Assembly: GCF_023330685.1 (NCBI RefSeq)
Contig: NZ_CP097128.1
Location: 1,364,001-1,428,000 of the forward strand
Direction of reading: 5' to 3'
Source of the DNA: Conexibacter sp. DBS9H8
GTDB lineage: Bacteria > Actinomycetota > Thermoleophilia > Solirubrobacterales > Solirubrobacteraceae
Length of the DNA stretch: 64,000 nucleotides
Notes under the pieces: model-generated
Told to the model about the DNA's origin: nothing
Seen by the model: only the letters and a program-made list of their open reading frames with translations
Databases searched by the model: none
Translations under genes and position numbers: made by a program
Shown: positions 10,563-19,976 of the stretch, in pieces
How positions within the stretch are numbered: the stretch's first letter is position 1
Layout of the letters: each line of letters begins with the position of its first letter

Positions 10563-13500
10563 CCATGACGGCGCGGCCCCCGGGCGACGGTGATCACGAC
10601 CGTCCGGGTGACCCTCGCTGAGCCGGTGGCGATCGTCACGCGCACCCGCAGCCGCCCCGAGTGGCCGAGCCTGAGGGTGCGCAGGCGGCTGGCGGGCACG
10701 CTGAGCACGATCCGCCGCCGCATCCCGGTCCCCAGGCGCAGGCGGATGTGTGTGAGGACGACGGTCTGTTCGTGGCCGTGCCGGCGGCTGCCGACGTGGC
10801 GGCGGAGGCTGACGGTGATCTGTACCGCTTCCCGGGCGCGGCGGGACTGCCCGCCCGTGTCGAGGACAACCGCGAGCCGATCGGACCCGGGCGCCGGGCG
10901 GACGGTGAGGACGCGGACCGGGGGCTGGGGGTGCGCCGGGCCGCCGCCCGTTCCCGAGCCCGTGCCGCCCGTCCCCACCGTCCCCGCGCCCGATCCCGTC
11001 CCGGTCCCGCCGCCGGGGTTCGCCCCGGCCGGTTTCGTACCGACCGGGTTCGCCCCCGCGCCGCCGGGCGTCGAACCCGCGGCCGGGGCGCCCGTCCCCA
11101 CTCCCGGGGCGCCCGTCCCCACTCCCGGGGCGCCCGCCCCCCCGCCGGTTCCACTCCCCCGGCCGGTCCCGCTGCCCCCGCCGAACGGCGGTCGCCCGAC
11201 GCCGACCGGCCGCGGGACCGTTCCGTCGGCGATCGCGTCTGACAGCGCGGAGGTGTCACCCGCCGGGTCGGTCACCGTCGCGGTGGTCACCGGGGTGGGA
11301 TCGCTGCTGTCGGGCGTGTAGGTGAAGCTGAGGGCGGCCGCTCCCTGGCTGCTGGTGCTGACCGTCTCGGCGCCGAGCCACCGGGCCGCCTGCGGGGCCC
11401 CGTTCGGTCCGGTCCCCGGGCTGGCGTAGTAGTCGACGGTGTAGGTCGCATCCGGCGCGGCGGCGAGGCTGCCGGTCACCGTCAGCGCAGACCCGCTCGG
11501 GAGCGCCGACTGCAGCGTCGGGGCCGGGAGGGCGGCGTTGGCGGCGCCGGTGAGCGCGAGGGCGAGGTCCCCGTTGTCAGCGATCGCGTTGCCGCGCACG
11601 GTGATCGCGGAGGCACCGTCGAGCAGGACCCCGTCACCGGTGTTGTCGGCGATCAGGTTCGCCTCACCGAGTCCGGTTCCGCCGATTGCGAACCCGGCGG
11701 CGGGCGCGTCGACCTCGACGCCGTTGCCCGTGTTCGGGAGCGCCGCGCTGCCCGTGGCGTCGGTGCCGATCAGGTTGGAGAAGATCGACAGGTCCGAGAC
11801 GGTCGCCGTCGTTGGGTTCACCTGGATGCCGTCACCGGTGTTGCCGGAGATGACGTTGCCCGCCCCGGTGGCGGTTCCGCCGATGGTGAGACCCTGCACC
11901 CCGTCGGCGACGTCGATGCCGTCGCCGGCGTTCGGGAGCGCCGCGGTCCCGGCCGCGTCGGTGCCGATCCGGTTGCCCGCCAAGGTGGTCGCAGTCACCG
12001 AACCGGCGGGGTCACCGGCCTGTCCGATCTGGACCCCGACTCCGCCGTCGCCGGCCAGGTTGCCGGAGATGAGGTTGCCCGCGCCGGCCGCCGCGCCGCC
12101 GATCACCGTGCCGGAGGCGTCCGGGCCGATGACGAACACCCCGGTGGACCCGTTCGGAAGGGCCTGGTCGCCGGTCAGGTCCGTGCCGATCTCATTGCCG
12201 AGGATCGTCGTGTCCGTGGCGGTGTTGATCTCGATGCCGTGCAGCCCGTTGGCCGAGATGAGGTTGCCCTCCCCGGCGGCGGTCCCGCCGATCTGGGTGC
12301 CGGTTGCCCCGCCGTCGACCACGAGGCCGCAGGTCGCGTTGCCGAGCGCCTGCTCACCGGTGATGTCGGTGCCGATCAGGTTGCCCTCGATCGTGTTGTC
12401 CTGGCCGCCCTCCAGGCTCAACCCGAAGGCGGCCTGGCGCTGCACCGGCCCGGCGTCGGAGAGGACGTTGCCGGGACCGAGGGCACGCCAGGCGGCGCTG
12501 CAGGTCGCCCCGGCCGCACAGCTGCCGGTCCCGGACGGGCGGGCGCCGCCGACCTGGATGTTCGCTGATTCATACAGGAACACCTCCCCGTACCCGGTCA
12601 CGTTGTTGCCCGCAGCCTGTTCGCCGCTTGAGTCGGTTCCGACGAGGTTGTCCTGGATCGCCCCGCCGTCGACGTGGTCGAGGACGATGCCCCGGTAGGG
12701 CATGTTGGCGACGACGTTACCGTCCCCGGCGACGGGTCCGCCGATGGTCACCGAGCCGACGGAGCTGACGTCGATCCCGTCGGCGACGCCGATCAGTGAG
12801 GTGCCGAAGCTGGCCCCGGCTGCGGTGACCCCGAGCAGGTTCGCCTCGACCGTCGCGCCGGTTGGCACATTCGCCGTCGTCGCGTTGGCGCCCGTGATCT
12901 CGATCTGGGCTTCGGCGGGCTGGCCCTCCTGGGTGAAGTCGTTGCTGTCAATGACGTTGCCCGCCCCGGGTGCGCCGATCTGGTCACCGGAGCCGCCCTC
13001 CACGTCGATCCCGAACCCCTCGTTGCCCCAGGTCCGGTTGGGTGTGACCGGGTTGGAGTTGGCGTCCCAGGCGGTCCCGGCCGCGTTCGTGCCGATGTGG
13101 TTGTTGAGGATCTGCGCCCCACCACTGGCGCCCAGCAGCAATATCCCGTCCCCGCCGTTGGCGGCGATCACGTTCATCGCCGCGGGAGTCGGGCCGCCGA
13201 TGGTCACCTGCGAGCTGTTGTCGACGGCGATCCCAGCGCCCCCGTTCCCGTCGACGCTTGTACCACCGGCGTTGGTGCCGATGTCGTTGGCGGCGATCGT
13301 GGCCGCGCTGCCGCCGGTGACGTCGACGGCATTGTCGGAGTTGCCGCTGATCACGTTGGCGACGATCGTGTCGGCGGTCGTGTTCTGCAGGTCGACGCCG
13401 ACGGCGCTGAACGGGTTCGCCGTCCAGCCCGCCACCTGGGTCGTCCCGATGTAGGAGCCCGCGACTGTGTTCTGGGACCCGCCGTTGTCGAGCACACCCT

Positions 13501-14206
13501 CCCCGGTGGAGGCGATGATCACGTCTCGGTCCGCGGGGTCGGTGCCGCCGACGACATCCCCGGTCACCCCGTTGAGGGCGATTCCCACCGGATCGAACGC
13601 GCTCTGCCCGGGCGGGTTGCCGATCACGTCGCCGCTGAACTGGGCGTTGTCGGCCTGGGAGGCGATCTCGGCGGTGCCGAAGAAGAACAGATCGAGGCCG
13701 GAGATGACGCTGCCGGCCGCGGTCGGCGCGAGGGTCAGGCCGGGAGTGTCGATGCCTTGCCGGCGCTGGTCGAGCCCGGAGATGAGGACGTTGATGGTGG
13801 CCGGCGCCGACGCGGTCGGTGCCGAGGACCCGGGCTGGCTGATCCCGTTGATATCGACGGGGACGGTGATGGTCGGCAGTGCGGTCGCCGGGGAGATCGT
13901 CTGGGGGCCGCTGCCGGGCAGGTCGAAGCTGATCGTCGCCGGGAGGCCGGAGGCGTCGGCGGCCTCGATCGCGGCCCGGAGGGTGCATGTGCCGGCTGTC
14001 GTCGCGCAGGTCGTCGATGTGGCGGACGCGTTCGCGTCATCGCCGGTGGAGGTGACCGTGAAGGTCTGGACGCTGAAGTCCGGCGCGGTGGCGGCGGAGT
14101 GGGGGACCATCGCCGCCGCGGTGGCGGGGGTCGCCGTCGCAGCGACGAGAAGGCTGAGCCCGGTGAGGAGAAGTCCACGGGCGGGGGGACGGTGGCGTGC
14201 GGGCAT
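10544..14206 (-). CDS. Giant secreted right-handed beta-helix protein (CSLREA-type N-terminus)
   Basis: This 1220-aa protein has a signal peptide (hydrophobic residues 12-30, cleavage near TAAA). A CSLREA-like segment with the core CTLRAAIEAA follows, a motif found at the start of many surface parallel-beta-helix proteins. The bulk (about 120-900) is a repetitive beta-helix with many copies of the pattern N-LIGTD-x-TG-x-ALPN-x-x-x-G and GNVISGN. A Gly/Thr/Ala-rich linker (about 1000-1100), partly encoded by a 21-bp DNA repeat, leads to a basic beta-rich C-terminal domain of about 110 residues. It is probably displayed or released for carbohydrate or surface interaction. No catalytic residues can be assigned. 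The LAL regulator gene lies directly upstream. Confidence 0.85.
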   Translation of the reverse strand: MPARHRPPARGLLLTGLSLLVAATATPATAAAMVPHSAATAPDFSVQTFTVTSTGDDANASATSTTCATTAGTCTLRAAIEAADASGLPATISFDLPGSGPQTISPATALPTITVPVDINGISQPGSSAPTASAPATINVLISGLDQRRQGIDTPGLTLAPTAAGSVISGLDLFFFGTAEIASQADNAQFSGDVIGNPPGQSAFDPVGIALNGVTGDVVGGTDPADRDVIIASTGEGVLDNGGSQNTVAGSYIGTTQVAGWTANPFSAVGVDLQNTTADTIVANVISGNSDNAVDVTGGSAATIAANDIGTNAGGTSVDGNGGAGIAVDNSSQVTIGGPTPAAMNVIAANGGDGILLLGASGGAQILNNHIGTNAAGTAWDANSNPVTPNRTWGNEGFGIDVEGGSGDQIGAPGAGNVIDSNDFTQEGQPAEAQIEITGANATTANVPTGATVEANLLGVTAAGASFGTSLIGVADGIDVSSVGSVTIGGPVAGDGNVVANMPYRGIVLDHVDGGAIQDNLVGTDSSGEQAAGNNVTGYGEVFLYESANIQVGGARPSGTGSCAAGATCSAAWRALGPGNVLSDAGPVQRQAAFGLSLEGGQDNTIEGNLIGTDITGEQALGNATCGLVVDGGATGTQIGGTAAGEGNLISANGLHGIEINTATDTTILGNEIGTDLTGDQALPNGSTGVFVIGPDASGTVIGGAAAGAGNLISGNLAGDGGVGVQIGQAGDPAGSVTATTLAGNRIGTDAAGTAALPNAGDGIDVADGVQGLTIGGTATGAGNVISGNTGDGIQVNPTTATVSDLSIFSNLIGTDATGSAALPNTGNGVEVDAPAAGFAIGGTGLGEANLIADNTGDGVLLDGASAITVRGNAIADNGDLALALTGAANAALPAPTLQSALPSGSALTVTGSLAAAPDATYTVDYYASPGTGPNGAPQAARWLGAETVSTSSQGAAALSFTYTPDSSDPTPVTTATVTDPAGDTSALSDAIADGTVPRPVGVGRPPFGGGSGTGRGSGTGGGAGAPGVGTGAPGVGTGAPAAGSTPGGAGANPVGTKPAGANPGGGTGTGSGAGTVGTGGTGSGTGGGPAHPQPPVRVLTVRPAPGSDRLAVVLDTGGQSRRAREAVQITVSLRRHVGSRRHGHEQTVVLTHIRLRLGTGMRRRIVLSVPASRLRTLRLGHSGRLRVRVTIATGSARVTRTVVITVARGPRRHGRGRPR
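11085..11136. repeat. 21-bp tandem repeat inside the beta-helix gene linker
   Basis: The unit GGGGCGCCCGTCCCCACTCC plus one C occurs at 11085-11105 and 11106-11126, and continues for ten more bases. It encodes the repeated Gly-Val-Gly-Thr-Gly-Ala-Pro linker of the secreted protein, so copy number could vary without changing the frame. Confidence 0.8.
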
Positions 14207-14280
14207 GGGTGGGCGTCTCTCGGGTCGGCGGGCTCGGTCTCGGACGCTCAGGACGGGTGGGCGGCTCCGAATCGATCGGG

Positions 14281-14309
14281 CCAGGCCCCGACGCGGGATG
14301 GGGGCCTGG
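14281..14309. terminator. 9-bp hairpin between regulator and beta-helix gene
   Basis: CCAGGCCCC pairs with GGGGCCTGG across an 11-base loop. It lies 47 bases beyond the stop codon of the LAL regulator on the minus strand and upstream of the beta-helix start, so it may separate the two transcripts. A second stem, CTTCGCC/GGCGAAG, lies at 14326-14348. Confidence 0.4.
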
Positions 14310-14355
14310 CCGATCTGTCGAGGATCTTCGCCACCGCCGGCGGCGAAGACATCGC

Positions 14356-17265
14356 TCAGTGAGTGATCTTGTCGGGGTCGGCTGCGGCGGCGAGGGCACC
14401 GGCGAGCTCGTAGCGGGAGCGCAGCTCGAGCTTGGTGAGGATGTGGGAGATGTGGGTGGCCACCGTGTGCCGGGAGATGACGAGGCGGTCGGCGATCTGC
14501 GGGTTGGAGAGGCCGGCCGCGGCGAGCTCGGCGACCCGACGTTCGCTGTGGGTGAGCGATCCCCAGCCCGACAGCTCGCGCCGGCGTGGTCCGCGGCGGG
14601 CGGGGGCCAGTCCGGCGGCGCGCAGCCGGGCACGGACCCGGGCGACATCACGGGCTGCCCCGAGTGACTCCAAGCCGCTGATCGCCGCCTCGGCGTATGC
14701 GCGGGCTTCCGCGCGCCGGCCCGCGGTGGCGTGGCCGACCGCGGCCGCCTCGGCGGCGAGCGCGCGCTCGAGCGGCCGGACCGTCGGGTCCAGCGCCGAC
14801 CAGCCGCGGCTGATCCGAGCGACGTCACCGGTCAGGAGGCCCTGGCAGTAGTCCTCGAGGGCGCGCAGGGAGCGCAGGCTCGGGTTGTCCCGTGCGAGCG
14901 CGCCGACGGTGGCGGCGACGCTTCCGATGCGGTCGGCGTCGCCCGCCTGGGCGAGCATCCGGGTGAGGTCGGCGGCGATCATCCGCTGGGTGCCGCGGTT
15001 ACCCTGCTGGCCTGCGGCGAGGAACGCCTCCCACAGCGGCCCCTCCGGCGCGGTTTCCCCGCGAGCCTCGGCCAGCAGCGCCTGGGCCCAGGCGATCAGG
15101 CCGGGGCGGAACGCGGGGGCCCCGGCCGCCTGGGCCTGCTCGGCCTGGGCGAGGGCCGCCGCCGCGGGCTCGAGCTCGTCGCGGCGAGTGAGGAGGACCG
15201 CCTGGAGGGCGAGGACGTCGAGGACCCAGGCGATCCCACCCTCCTCAGACAGCGACAGCGCGGTCTCCATCTCCGCGAGCGCGTCATCCCACTCCCCGGC
15301 GAGCACCGGGGGCCAGCAGGCGTAGTGATGGCTGTTGTTGATGTCCTCCTCCATGCCGAGCTCGGTGTAGAGGCGACGGGCCTGACCCACCAGCTCGATG
15401 GCCTCCCGCGCCCGCTCACCGTCGGCGAGGGCGAGAGCGAGGTTGAGGTGCGCGTGGGAGGCGTGGTGGGTGCCGCGGTCGGCCGCCTCGAGGCTGATCG
15501 CGAGCGCGCGGGCCGCGCAGCGCTCCTCCTCCTCAAAGCGGCCGTGAAAGGCGGCGAGGTGGGCGAGGCGCACCCACAGCACCGCCGCGATGTCGCGCGC
15601 GCCCGCGGTCTCGGCGACCGCGAGAGCCTCTCGGGTCATCGCCTCAGCCTCTGCGAAGCGGCCCTCCAGCATCGGCTCGACGAGCGCGTAGGAGAGCGCC
15701 TCGGCCCGCTGGACGGGCGTGGCTCCTGCCGTGTCGGCGACCCGGCGGGCCTCACCGGCCGCGGCGGCGGGCCGGCCCCGTTCGGTGAGGGAGCGGGCGA
15801 GGATGAGCCCGAGCCGTGCCGCCGCCTCCCCGGTCGCGCCGGCATCGAGTGTCTCCCGGCAGATCGCCTCGCCCTCCTGGCGGCGGCCGGCGGTGACGAG
15901 GTTGAGCGCGAGCTGGGCGACGATCTCGGCGTACATCGGGTCCTCGGGGGCCGCGAGAGCGCGGGCGGCGCTGAGCAGCTCGACGGCGCTGGCGGGACTC
16001 TGAGGTGCCGCCTCCGCGGCGGCGTCCACCAGCCAGGCGAGCGTGTCGGGATCACGCTCGCCGGGGCCGCGCAGGAGGTGCTCGGCGACGGTGAGCGGGG
16101 AGACGTTCCGGTGCGCGAGGGCCCGGGCGAGCTCGAGGTGCAGGGCGGCCCGGACGCTGCGGGGAAGGTCCTGGTAGAGGGCGTCGCGGACGAGCTCGTG
16201 CCGGAACCCGAGGCGGTCCTCAACCTCGACGATCACCTGCGCCTGGACGGCGGGCCGCAGCCGGGCCCAGAGCGTCATCGCCGGGGTTCCCGTGAGGAGG
16301 GCGAGGTCCGTGAGGGAGAAGCCGGCCCCGAGGATCGAGGCGATCTGCAACGCGTCGACGGTCTCGGCGGGAAGGGAGGAGAGCCACCCCAGGACGGTGA
16401 CGCCGAGCCGTTCCGGGGCCCCGTCGTCGGTCGCGTCGACGCGGCCGTCCTCCTGCCGCACGATCGTGCCTTCGGCGCTGAGGGCGTCGACGAGCGTGCA
16501 GGCAAACAGCGGGCTGCCGCCACAGGCGGCGAGCTTGCCCTGCAACCGTGGCCCCGCCGGTGCGCCGAGGAGGTCCTCGGCGACCGCGGTCATCGCCGCC
16601 GGCCCGAGCGGGTCCAACGCGATCCGCACCGCCCCAAGCCCTTCGGCGGCGTGCAGGACGCGGTCGAGTTCGGGGGGGCGCGGGCCGGGGCGGACGGTGA
16701 GGATGACGAGTGCCCCGATCGGGCCGATCCGCCGGCCGAGCCGGGCGAGGAAACCGATCGATGCCGGGTCGGCCCACTGCAGGTCCTCGAGCAACAGTAC
16801 GGCCGGGCCGGGGCCGGTGAGGTCCTCCAGCACCGCCAGCAGCGCCTCGTCGGCCGACACGGTGTAGACGCCGCTGCCTGCGCGCACGGCGGCGGGGCGA
16901 TCCGGCGGCTGGACCGGCCCGGCCGCGGTGGGCTGGCCGGTGAGCAGGTCGGCGACCTGGCGGCGGCGCTCGTCGGCGGCGTCCCCGGTCACCCCGAGGC
17001 AGGCGGCGATGACGCTGAAGGGACGGTGGCGCTCGAACTCGTCCGCGGCGGCCGCCCGGGTGTGCAGACCGCGGCGCCGGGCCTGCTCGAGCGCCCAGGC
17101 GCTGAGGCGGCTCTTGCCGATCCCGCCCTCACCCTCCACCACCACGAGTGAGCCGACCCCGTTCTGTGCCCGTTCGACCGCCTCCAGCAGGGTGGCGAGC
17201 TCCCGCTCGCGCCCCCGGGGCGGGGCGGGAACCTCACGGCCGTGGGGCGGGAGGGTGCTGCTCAT
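14356..17265 (-). CDS. LAL-type (MalT-like) ATP-binding LuxR-family transcriptional regulator
   Basis: This 969-aa regulator combines an N-terminal AAA/NACHT-like ATPase with a long TPR-like middle and a C-terminal LuxR helix-turn-helix. Walker A GEGGIGKS is at residues 45-52 and the Walker B-like VLLLEDLQWADP follows about 110 residues later. The last 65 residues contain LTHSERRVAELAAAG and ISRHTVATHISHILTKL, the GerE/LuxR DNA-binding fold. Members sense a small ligand and ATP and activate nearby genes. The next gene on the same strand is the beta-helix protein, which is a reasonable target. The ATG at 17265 has AAGGGGTGG upstream. Confidence 0.9.
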   Translation of the reverse strand: MSSTLPPHGREVPAPPRGRERELATLLEAVERAQNGVGSLVVVEGEGGIGKSRLSAWALEQARRRGLHTRAAAADEFERHRPFSVIAACLGVTGDAADERRRQVADLLTGQPTAAGPVQPPDRPAAVRAGSGVYTVSADEALLAVLEDLTGPGPAVLLLEDLQWADPASIGFLARLGRRIGPIGALVILTVRPGPRPPELDRVLHAAEGLGAVRIALDPLGPAAMTAVAEDLLGAPAGPRLQGKLAACGGSPLFACTLVDALSAEGTIVRQEDGRVDATDDGAPERLGVTVLGWLSSLPAETVDALQIASILGAGFSLTDLALLTGTPAMTLWARLRPAVQAQVIVEVEDRLGFRHELVRDALYQDLPRSVRAALHLELARALAHRNVSPLTVAEHLLRGPGERDPDTLAWLVDAAAEAAPQSPASAVELLSAARALAAPEDPMYAEIVAQLALNLVTAGRRQEGEAICRETLDAGATGEAAARLGLILARSLTERGRPAAAAGEARRVADTAGATPVQRAEALSYALVEPMLEGRFAEAEAMTREALAVAETAGARDIAAVLWVRLAHLAAFHGRFEEEERCAARALAISLEAADRGTHHASHAHLNLALALADGERAREAIELVGQARRLYTELGMEEDINNSHHYACWPPVLAGEWDDALAEMETALSLSEEGGIAWVLDVLALQAVLLTRRDELEPAAAALAQAEQAQAAGAPAFRPGLIAWAQALLAEARGETAPEGPLWEAFLAAGQQGNRGTQRMIAADLTRMLAQAGDADRIGSVAATVGALARDNPSLRSLRALEDYCQGLLTGDVARISRGWSALDPTVRPLERALAAEAAAVGHATAGRRAEARAYAEAAISGLESLGAARDVARVRARLRAAGLAPARRGPRRRELSGWGSLTHSERRVAELAAAGLSNPQIADRLVISRHTVATHISHILTKLELRSRYELAGALAAAADPDKITH

Positions 17266-17336
17266 GCCACCCCTTGGTTGTCGAAGATCGTTGACTGAGC
17301 GATGTTTCGCCTGCCGCGAGCGGTCACGCTGCCGGG

Positions 17337-17489
17337 ATGCGGCTGGAGATCGAGATCGAGACGGTTGACCCCCCGTGCGGCTGGGTGCGGTCCAGCGGCG
17401 GACCGCCGATCCCCTTCGCCGGCCGGGTGCGTCTGCTCGCCGCTATCGAGCGACTCTGCGCCCAGCCGGAACCGGCCGCCGACCGGTAG
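17337..17489 (+). CDS. Small hypothetical protein (50 aa)
   Basis: An ATG at 17337 opens a 50-aa frame beginning MRLEIEIETVDPP, with alternating acidic and hydrophobic residues, then PFAGRVRLLAAIERLC. The pattern of a beta strand, a PFAG turn and an amphipathic Leu-rich helix resembles small uncharacterised actinobacterial proteins I have seen. No Shine-Dalgarno site is obvious. It occupies most of the 314-bp gap between the LAL regulator and the CYTH gene. The call rests on composition only. Confidence 0.45.
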   Translation: MRLEIEIETVDPPCGWVRSSGGPPIPFAGRVRLLAAIERLCAQPEPAADR

Positions 17490-17579
17490 GCGGCCGGCGG
17501 AGCCGGGGACGCGCCGGCCCGACAGACGGCCGGCGCCGGCGTTGACCCCGACGCGAACGGTTCCCATCGCAGGCGGATG

Positions 17580-18080
17580 CTACCCACGGGGGCGCCGGGA
17601 GGACCCTCGAGGCCACTCCTGCGCGAGCCGCGCTCCGGTCCACCCCTCATCGGCGGTGACTTCGGCGAGCACCTCCAACCAGGCCGGCGGGTCGGGCGCC
17701 GGCCCGGCACCGCCGTCGATTTCGGCAAGCAGCGTCCCGTCCTCAAGCTCGTCCACCGCGACGCGGAGGCCGTCACGCTCGATGATGTGGCGGGTCTTCT
17801 CCAGCGTTCTGGCGGGCAGGGCGCACAGCAGCGCCCACTCGGCGTCATCGAGGTACAGGGACGTGCAGGCGATCGCCTCCGGTCCGGGTCCGAGCCGGAC
17901 CTTGTGGCCGAGCTTGCGGGTCACGGTGCCGTCCGCGGCGACGGTCTCCCGCAACCGCAGGCGGGTGCCCGTGATGTAACGGTCGACGATCCGGGAGGCG
18001 GTCAGGACCCCATCGGGCACGGTGGTGACGAGGAAACGGCGCTCGGTCTCGACGACGGCGTATTTGCGCGGATCCCCCAT
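17580..18080 (-). CDS. CYTH domain protein (triphosphate tunnel metalloenzyme family)
   Basis: This 166-aa protein has the CYTH signature near its start, VVETERRFLV (residues 9-18), with the alternating acidic/basic residues that bind triphosphate and metal. Further tunnel-type segments are IVDRYITGTRLRLRE, RKLGHKVRL and VAVDELED. CYTH proteins include class IV adenylate cyclases, thiamine triphosphatases and inorganic triphosphatases, and this one could be any of these. It lies 24 bases downstream of the GNAT gene on the same strand. The Arg/Pro-rich C-terminal tail is unremarkable. Confidence 0.8.
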   Translation of the reverse strand: MGDPRKYAVVETERRFLVTTVPDGVLTASRIVDRYITGTRLRLRETVAADGTVTRKLGHKVRLGPGPEAIACTSLYLDDAEWALLCALPARTLEKTRHIIERDGLRVAVDELEDGTLLAEIDGGAGPAPDPPAWLEVLAEVTADEGWTGARLAQEWPRGSSRRPRG

Positions 18081-18104
18081 TCCGGTCGCCCACCGCCTCG
18101 GCGT

Positions 18105-19007
18105 TCAGCGCGTAGGCGCCTGGAAGTCCCCGGAGGAGAGGACCGGCACCCAGCCGAGGGCGCGGTTGAGCGCAAGCATCGGCCCGTTGTCCTGGGCGGT
18201 TTCGGTGATCACGGCGCGAATGTCCGGCCGGGTGCGTTCGAGCTGCTCCAGCGCCGCCGCCTTGACCACCGCCCCGAGTCCCCGTCCACGGTGAGCTTCG
18301 TCGACGACGGTGCCCTGCTGATGGGCGGGACCGGGGCCGTCAGGGCGCGTGAGGATGCTCGAGAGGGCGACCACCTCCCCGGTCGGCGACAGCGCCGCCG
18401 CGTTGATCTTCACCCGCCCGGAGCGAGCGAGGTGCCGCTCGTCGTCGCGGATCGCGTCCGGATCGACCGTCGTGTACCCCTCCCGTCGGCCGGCGCGCTC
18501 GGCGACCACGGTCGTGATCTGCTCCGCGTCGCTGGGCAGCGCGAGACGCAGCCGGACGTTGGTCAGCGCGAGCGCCCACCCGCGCGCGGCCGCGAACCGG
18601 GCCGGTGCGGCGGTGGCTCCGTTGGGGTGGGCGGACGACCACACCGCCGTGGCCTGGAGGAGCGAACGTCCGTGCGCGACGGCGCGGCGTTCGAGGTGTT
18701 CGAGGACGCGCGTACCGTGTCCGCGGCGCCGGTGGCCGGGCAGCACCCGTGGGGTGAGGAGGGCACGCTCGGGCTCGTCCTTGAGGTCGAGGGCACAGAG
18801 ACCCGAGGCGACCGGGGCGCCGTCCTCCAGCGCGAGGAGTCCGCGACAGGCAAAGCGCGCACTGGCGATCGCCAACAGGTCGTGGATCTCCTCGAGCGGT
18901 GCGGCGACGAACGTGTCCGGGTTGTCGGCCTCCCCGACCGTCACGTAGATCCGATGGAACGCCGCGACCGCGTCCATCTCGTTGGGGTCGACCGCCACGA
19001 TCGGCAC
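18105..19007 (-). CDS. Tandem-GNAT N-acetyltransferase
   Basis: About 300 aa form two GNAT folds in tandem. The first carries the acetyl-CoA loop in VLPGHRRRGHGTRVLEHL. The second carries VVDEAHRGRGLGAVVKAA followed by the conserved NGPMLALNRALGW. The arrangement is like mycothiol synthase and related actinobacterial acetyltransferases, but the substrate is unknown. The start is uncertain. I prefer the GTG at 19007 (VPIVAVDPNEMD), because the longer frame reaching 19163 adds a Pro/Arg-rich stretch and overlaps the PIN gene. An ATG at 18977 is also possible. Confidence 0.8.
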   Translation of the reverse strand: MPIVAVDPNEMDAVAAFHRIYVTVGEADNPDTFVAAPLEEIHDLLAIASARFACRGLLALEDGAPVASGLCALDLKDEPERALLTPRVLPGHRRRGHGTRVLEHLERRAVAHGRSLLQATAVWSSAHPNGATAAPARFAAARGWALALTNVRLRLALPSDAEQITTVVAERAGRREGYTTVDPDAIRDDERHLARSGRVKINAAALSPTGEVVALSSILTRPDGPGPAHQQGTVVDEAHRGRGLGAVVKAAALEQLERTRPDIRAVITETAQDNGPMLALNRALGWVPVLSSGDFQAPTR

Positions 19008-19159
19008 GGCCCGCAATGCTACGGGGGCGGGCAGGCGCGTGAAGGCGCCGGGCGTGCTCAGGCGGCCGACCCCGTCTCGCTGCCCGCTGTCCGCGCACCC
19101 GAACCATCGAACGCGAACGGGTGGACCGGCTGGCGACGCGGGAAGGTCGGCCTGCCGGT

Positions 19160-19582
19160 TCACCCGTCGGCGGGCAGCACGGTGAGCGGTCCTCCGCCCA
19201 GTTGCGCGACGGTTCGGAAGTGCCGTTCGTCGAAGGTCAGTACTCGGTCGGTCTGGTAACGGTCGGCGAGAACGATCAGCGCGCAGTCGGCGAGCCCGAG
19301 GTCGAGGCCCTCGTAGCGGGCTTCGAGCCCAGCGACCGTGGTGTAGTCGTCACGGTCGAGCCCAGCCACGTCGAAACGCCCGGCCGCGAGGTCGGCCAGG
19401 AACGCGCGTCGCGCGGCCTGGCCGAACCGCTGGCCGAGGAGATAGTCGATCTCTGCCGTCGTCGGCGCGGGGATGACGAGTGCTCCGGGTTCACCTTCGA
19501 GTGTCTCCAGGATCTTCTCGCGCTGAGGCTCGGCAGGATCAGCGAGCGCAACGAGCGGTCCCGCGTCGATCAGCAGCGTCAC
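19160..19582 (-). CDS. PIN-domain ribonuclease, VapC-type toxin
   Basis: This 140-aa protein is a PIN-domain RNase. The metal-binding acidic residues are visible as Asp in LLIDAGPL (residue 6), Glu in PTTAEIDYL, Asp in LGLADCALIV, and the final TFDERHF. The GTG start overlaps the antitoxin's TGA stop by four bases (GTGA), which is translational coupling typical of vapBC operons. The toxin would cleave specific RNA and is held inactive by the upstream RHH antitoxin. Confidence 0.87.
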   Translation of the reverse strand: MTLLIDAGPLVALADPAEPQREKILETLEGEPGALVIPAPTTAEIDYLLGQRFGQAARRAFLADLAAGRFDVAGLDRDDYTTVAGLEARYEGLDLGLADCALIVLADRYQTDRVLTFDERHFRTVAQLGGGPLTVLPADG

Positions 19583-19815
19583 GTGCCGAACCCGTCGAGG
19601 AACTCGTGCTCGGGGATCTGTGAGATCGGGCGGGGATCTCCGTCGATCCGGACGAAGCCCGCCGCGAGAGCAAACCCCCGGTCCCGCGACGGTGGCGACT
19701 GGTAGGCGTCGACCGCCTCGCGCAGGATCTCGGCTTGGGATCGGCCCTCCTGGCGCGCAAGTCGAGCCAGGCGCTCGGCCTGCTCAACGTTGAGATAGAC
19801 GCTGGTCTTGCGCAC
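19579..19815 (-). CDS. Ribbon-helix-helix antitoxin, VapB-type
   Basis: From the GTG at 19815 this is a 78-aa antitoxin starting VRKTSVYLNVEQAERLARLA, a typical RHH DNA-binding beginning, followed by GRSQAEILREAVDAY. The C-terminal half (PRPISQIPEHEFLDGFGT) should bind the PIN toxin. The minus strand reads TACACT, then six bases, then GTG, with no Shine-Dalgarno site, which fits a leaderless mRNA. An ATG at 19845 would add ten residues that overlap the promoter box, so I reject it. RHH antitoxins usually repress their own operon. Confidence 0.82.
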   Translation of the reverse strand: MRKTSVYLNVEQAERLARLARQEGRSQAEILREAVDAYQSPPSRDRGFALAAGFVRIDGDPRPISQIPEHEFLDGFGT

Positions 19816-19976
19816 ACGCCCAGTGTAGGGCAACACGTAGGGCATGCGGCGGCTGCCTGCTGGCGCCAGCCCGTCCGTTTGACCCGTCGGGTTACCCGGC
19901 TGTGTCCTGGAGTTGACGCGGACTCGCGTCGGCGCACAGGGAGCCTCGATCTGGGGCACGATGGGACCGACCGCCG

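Noticed and set aside
13097..14362. Long plus-strand frames opposite the beta-helix gene
   Set aside because: The minus-strand frame has a signal peptide, CSLREA-like motif and periodic beta-helix repeats. The opposite frames are Gly/Arg-rich shadows.
14731..17151. An 806-codon plus-strand open frame opposite the LAL regulator
   Set aside because: It is the antisense of a gene with clear Walker A and LuxR motifs. High GC keeps opposite frames open. Its translation is low-complexity with no motif.
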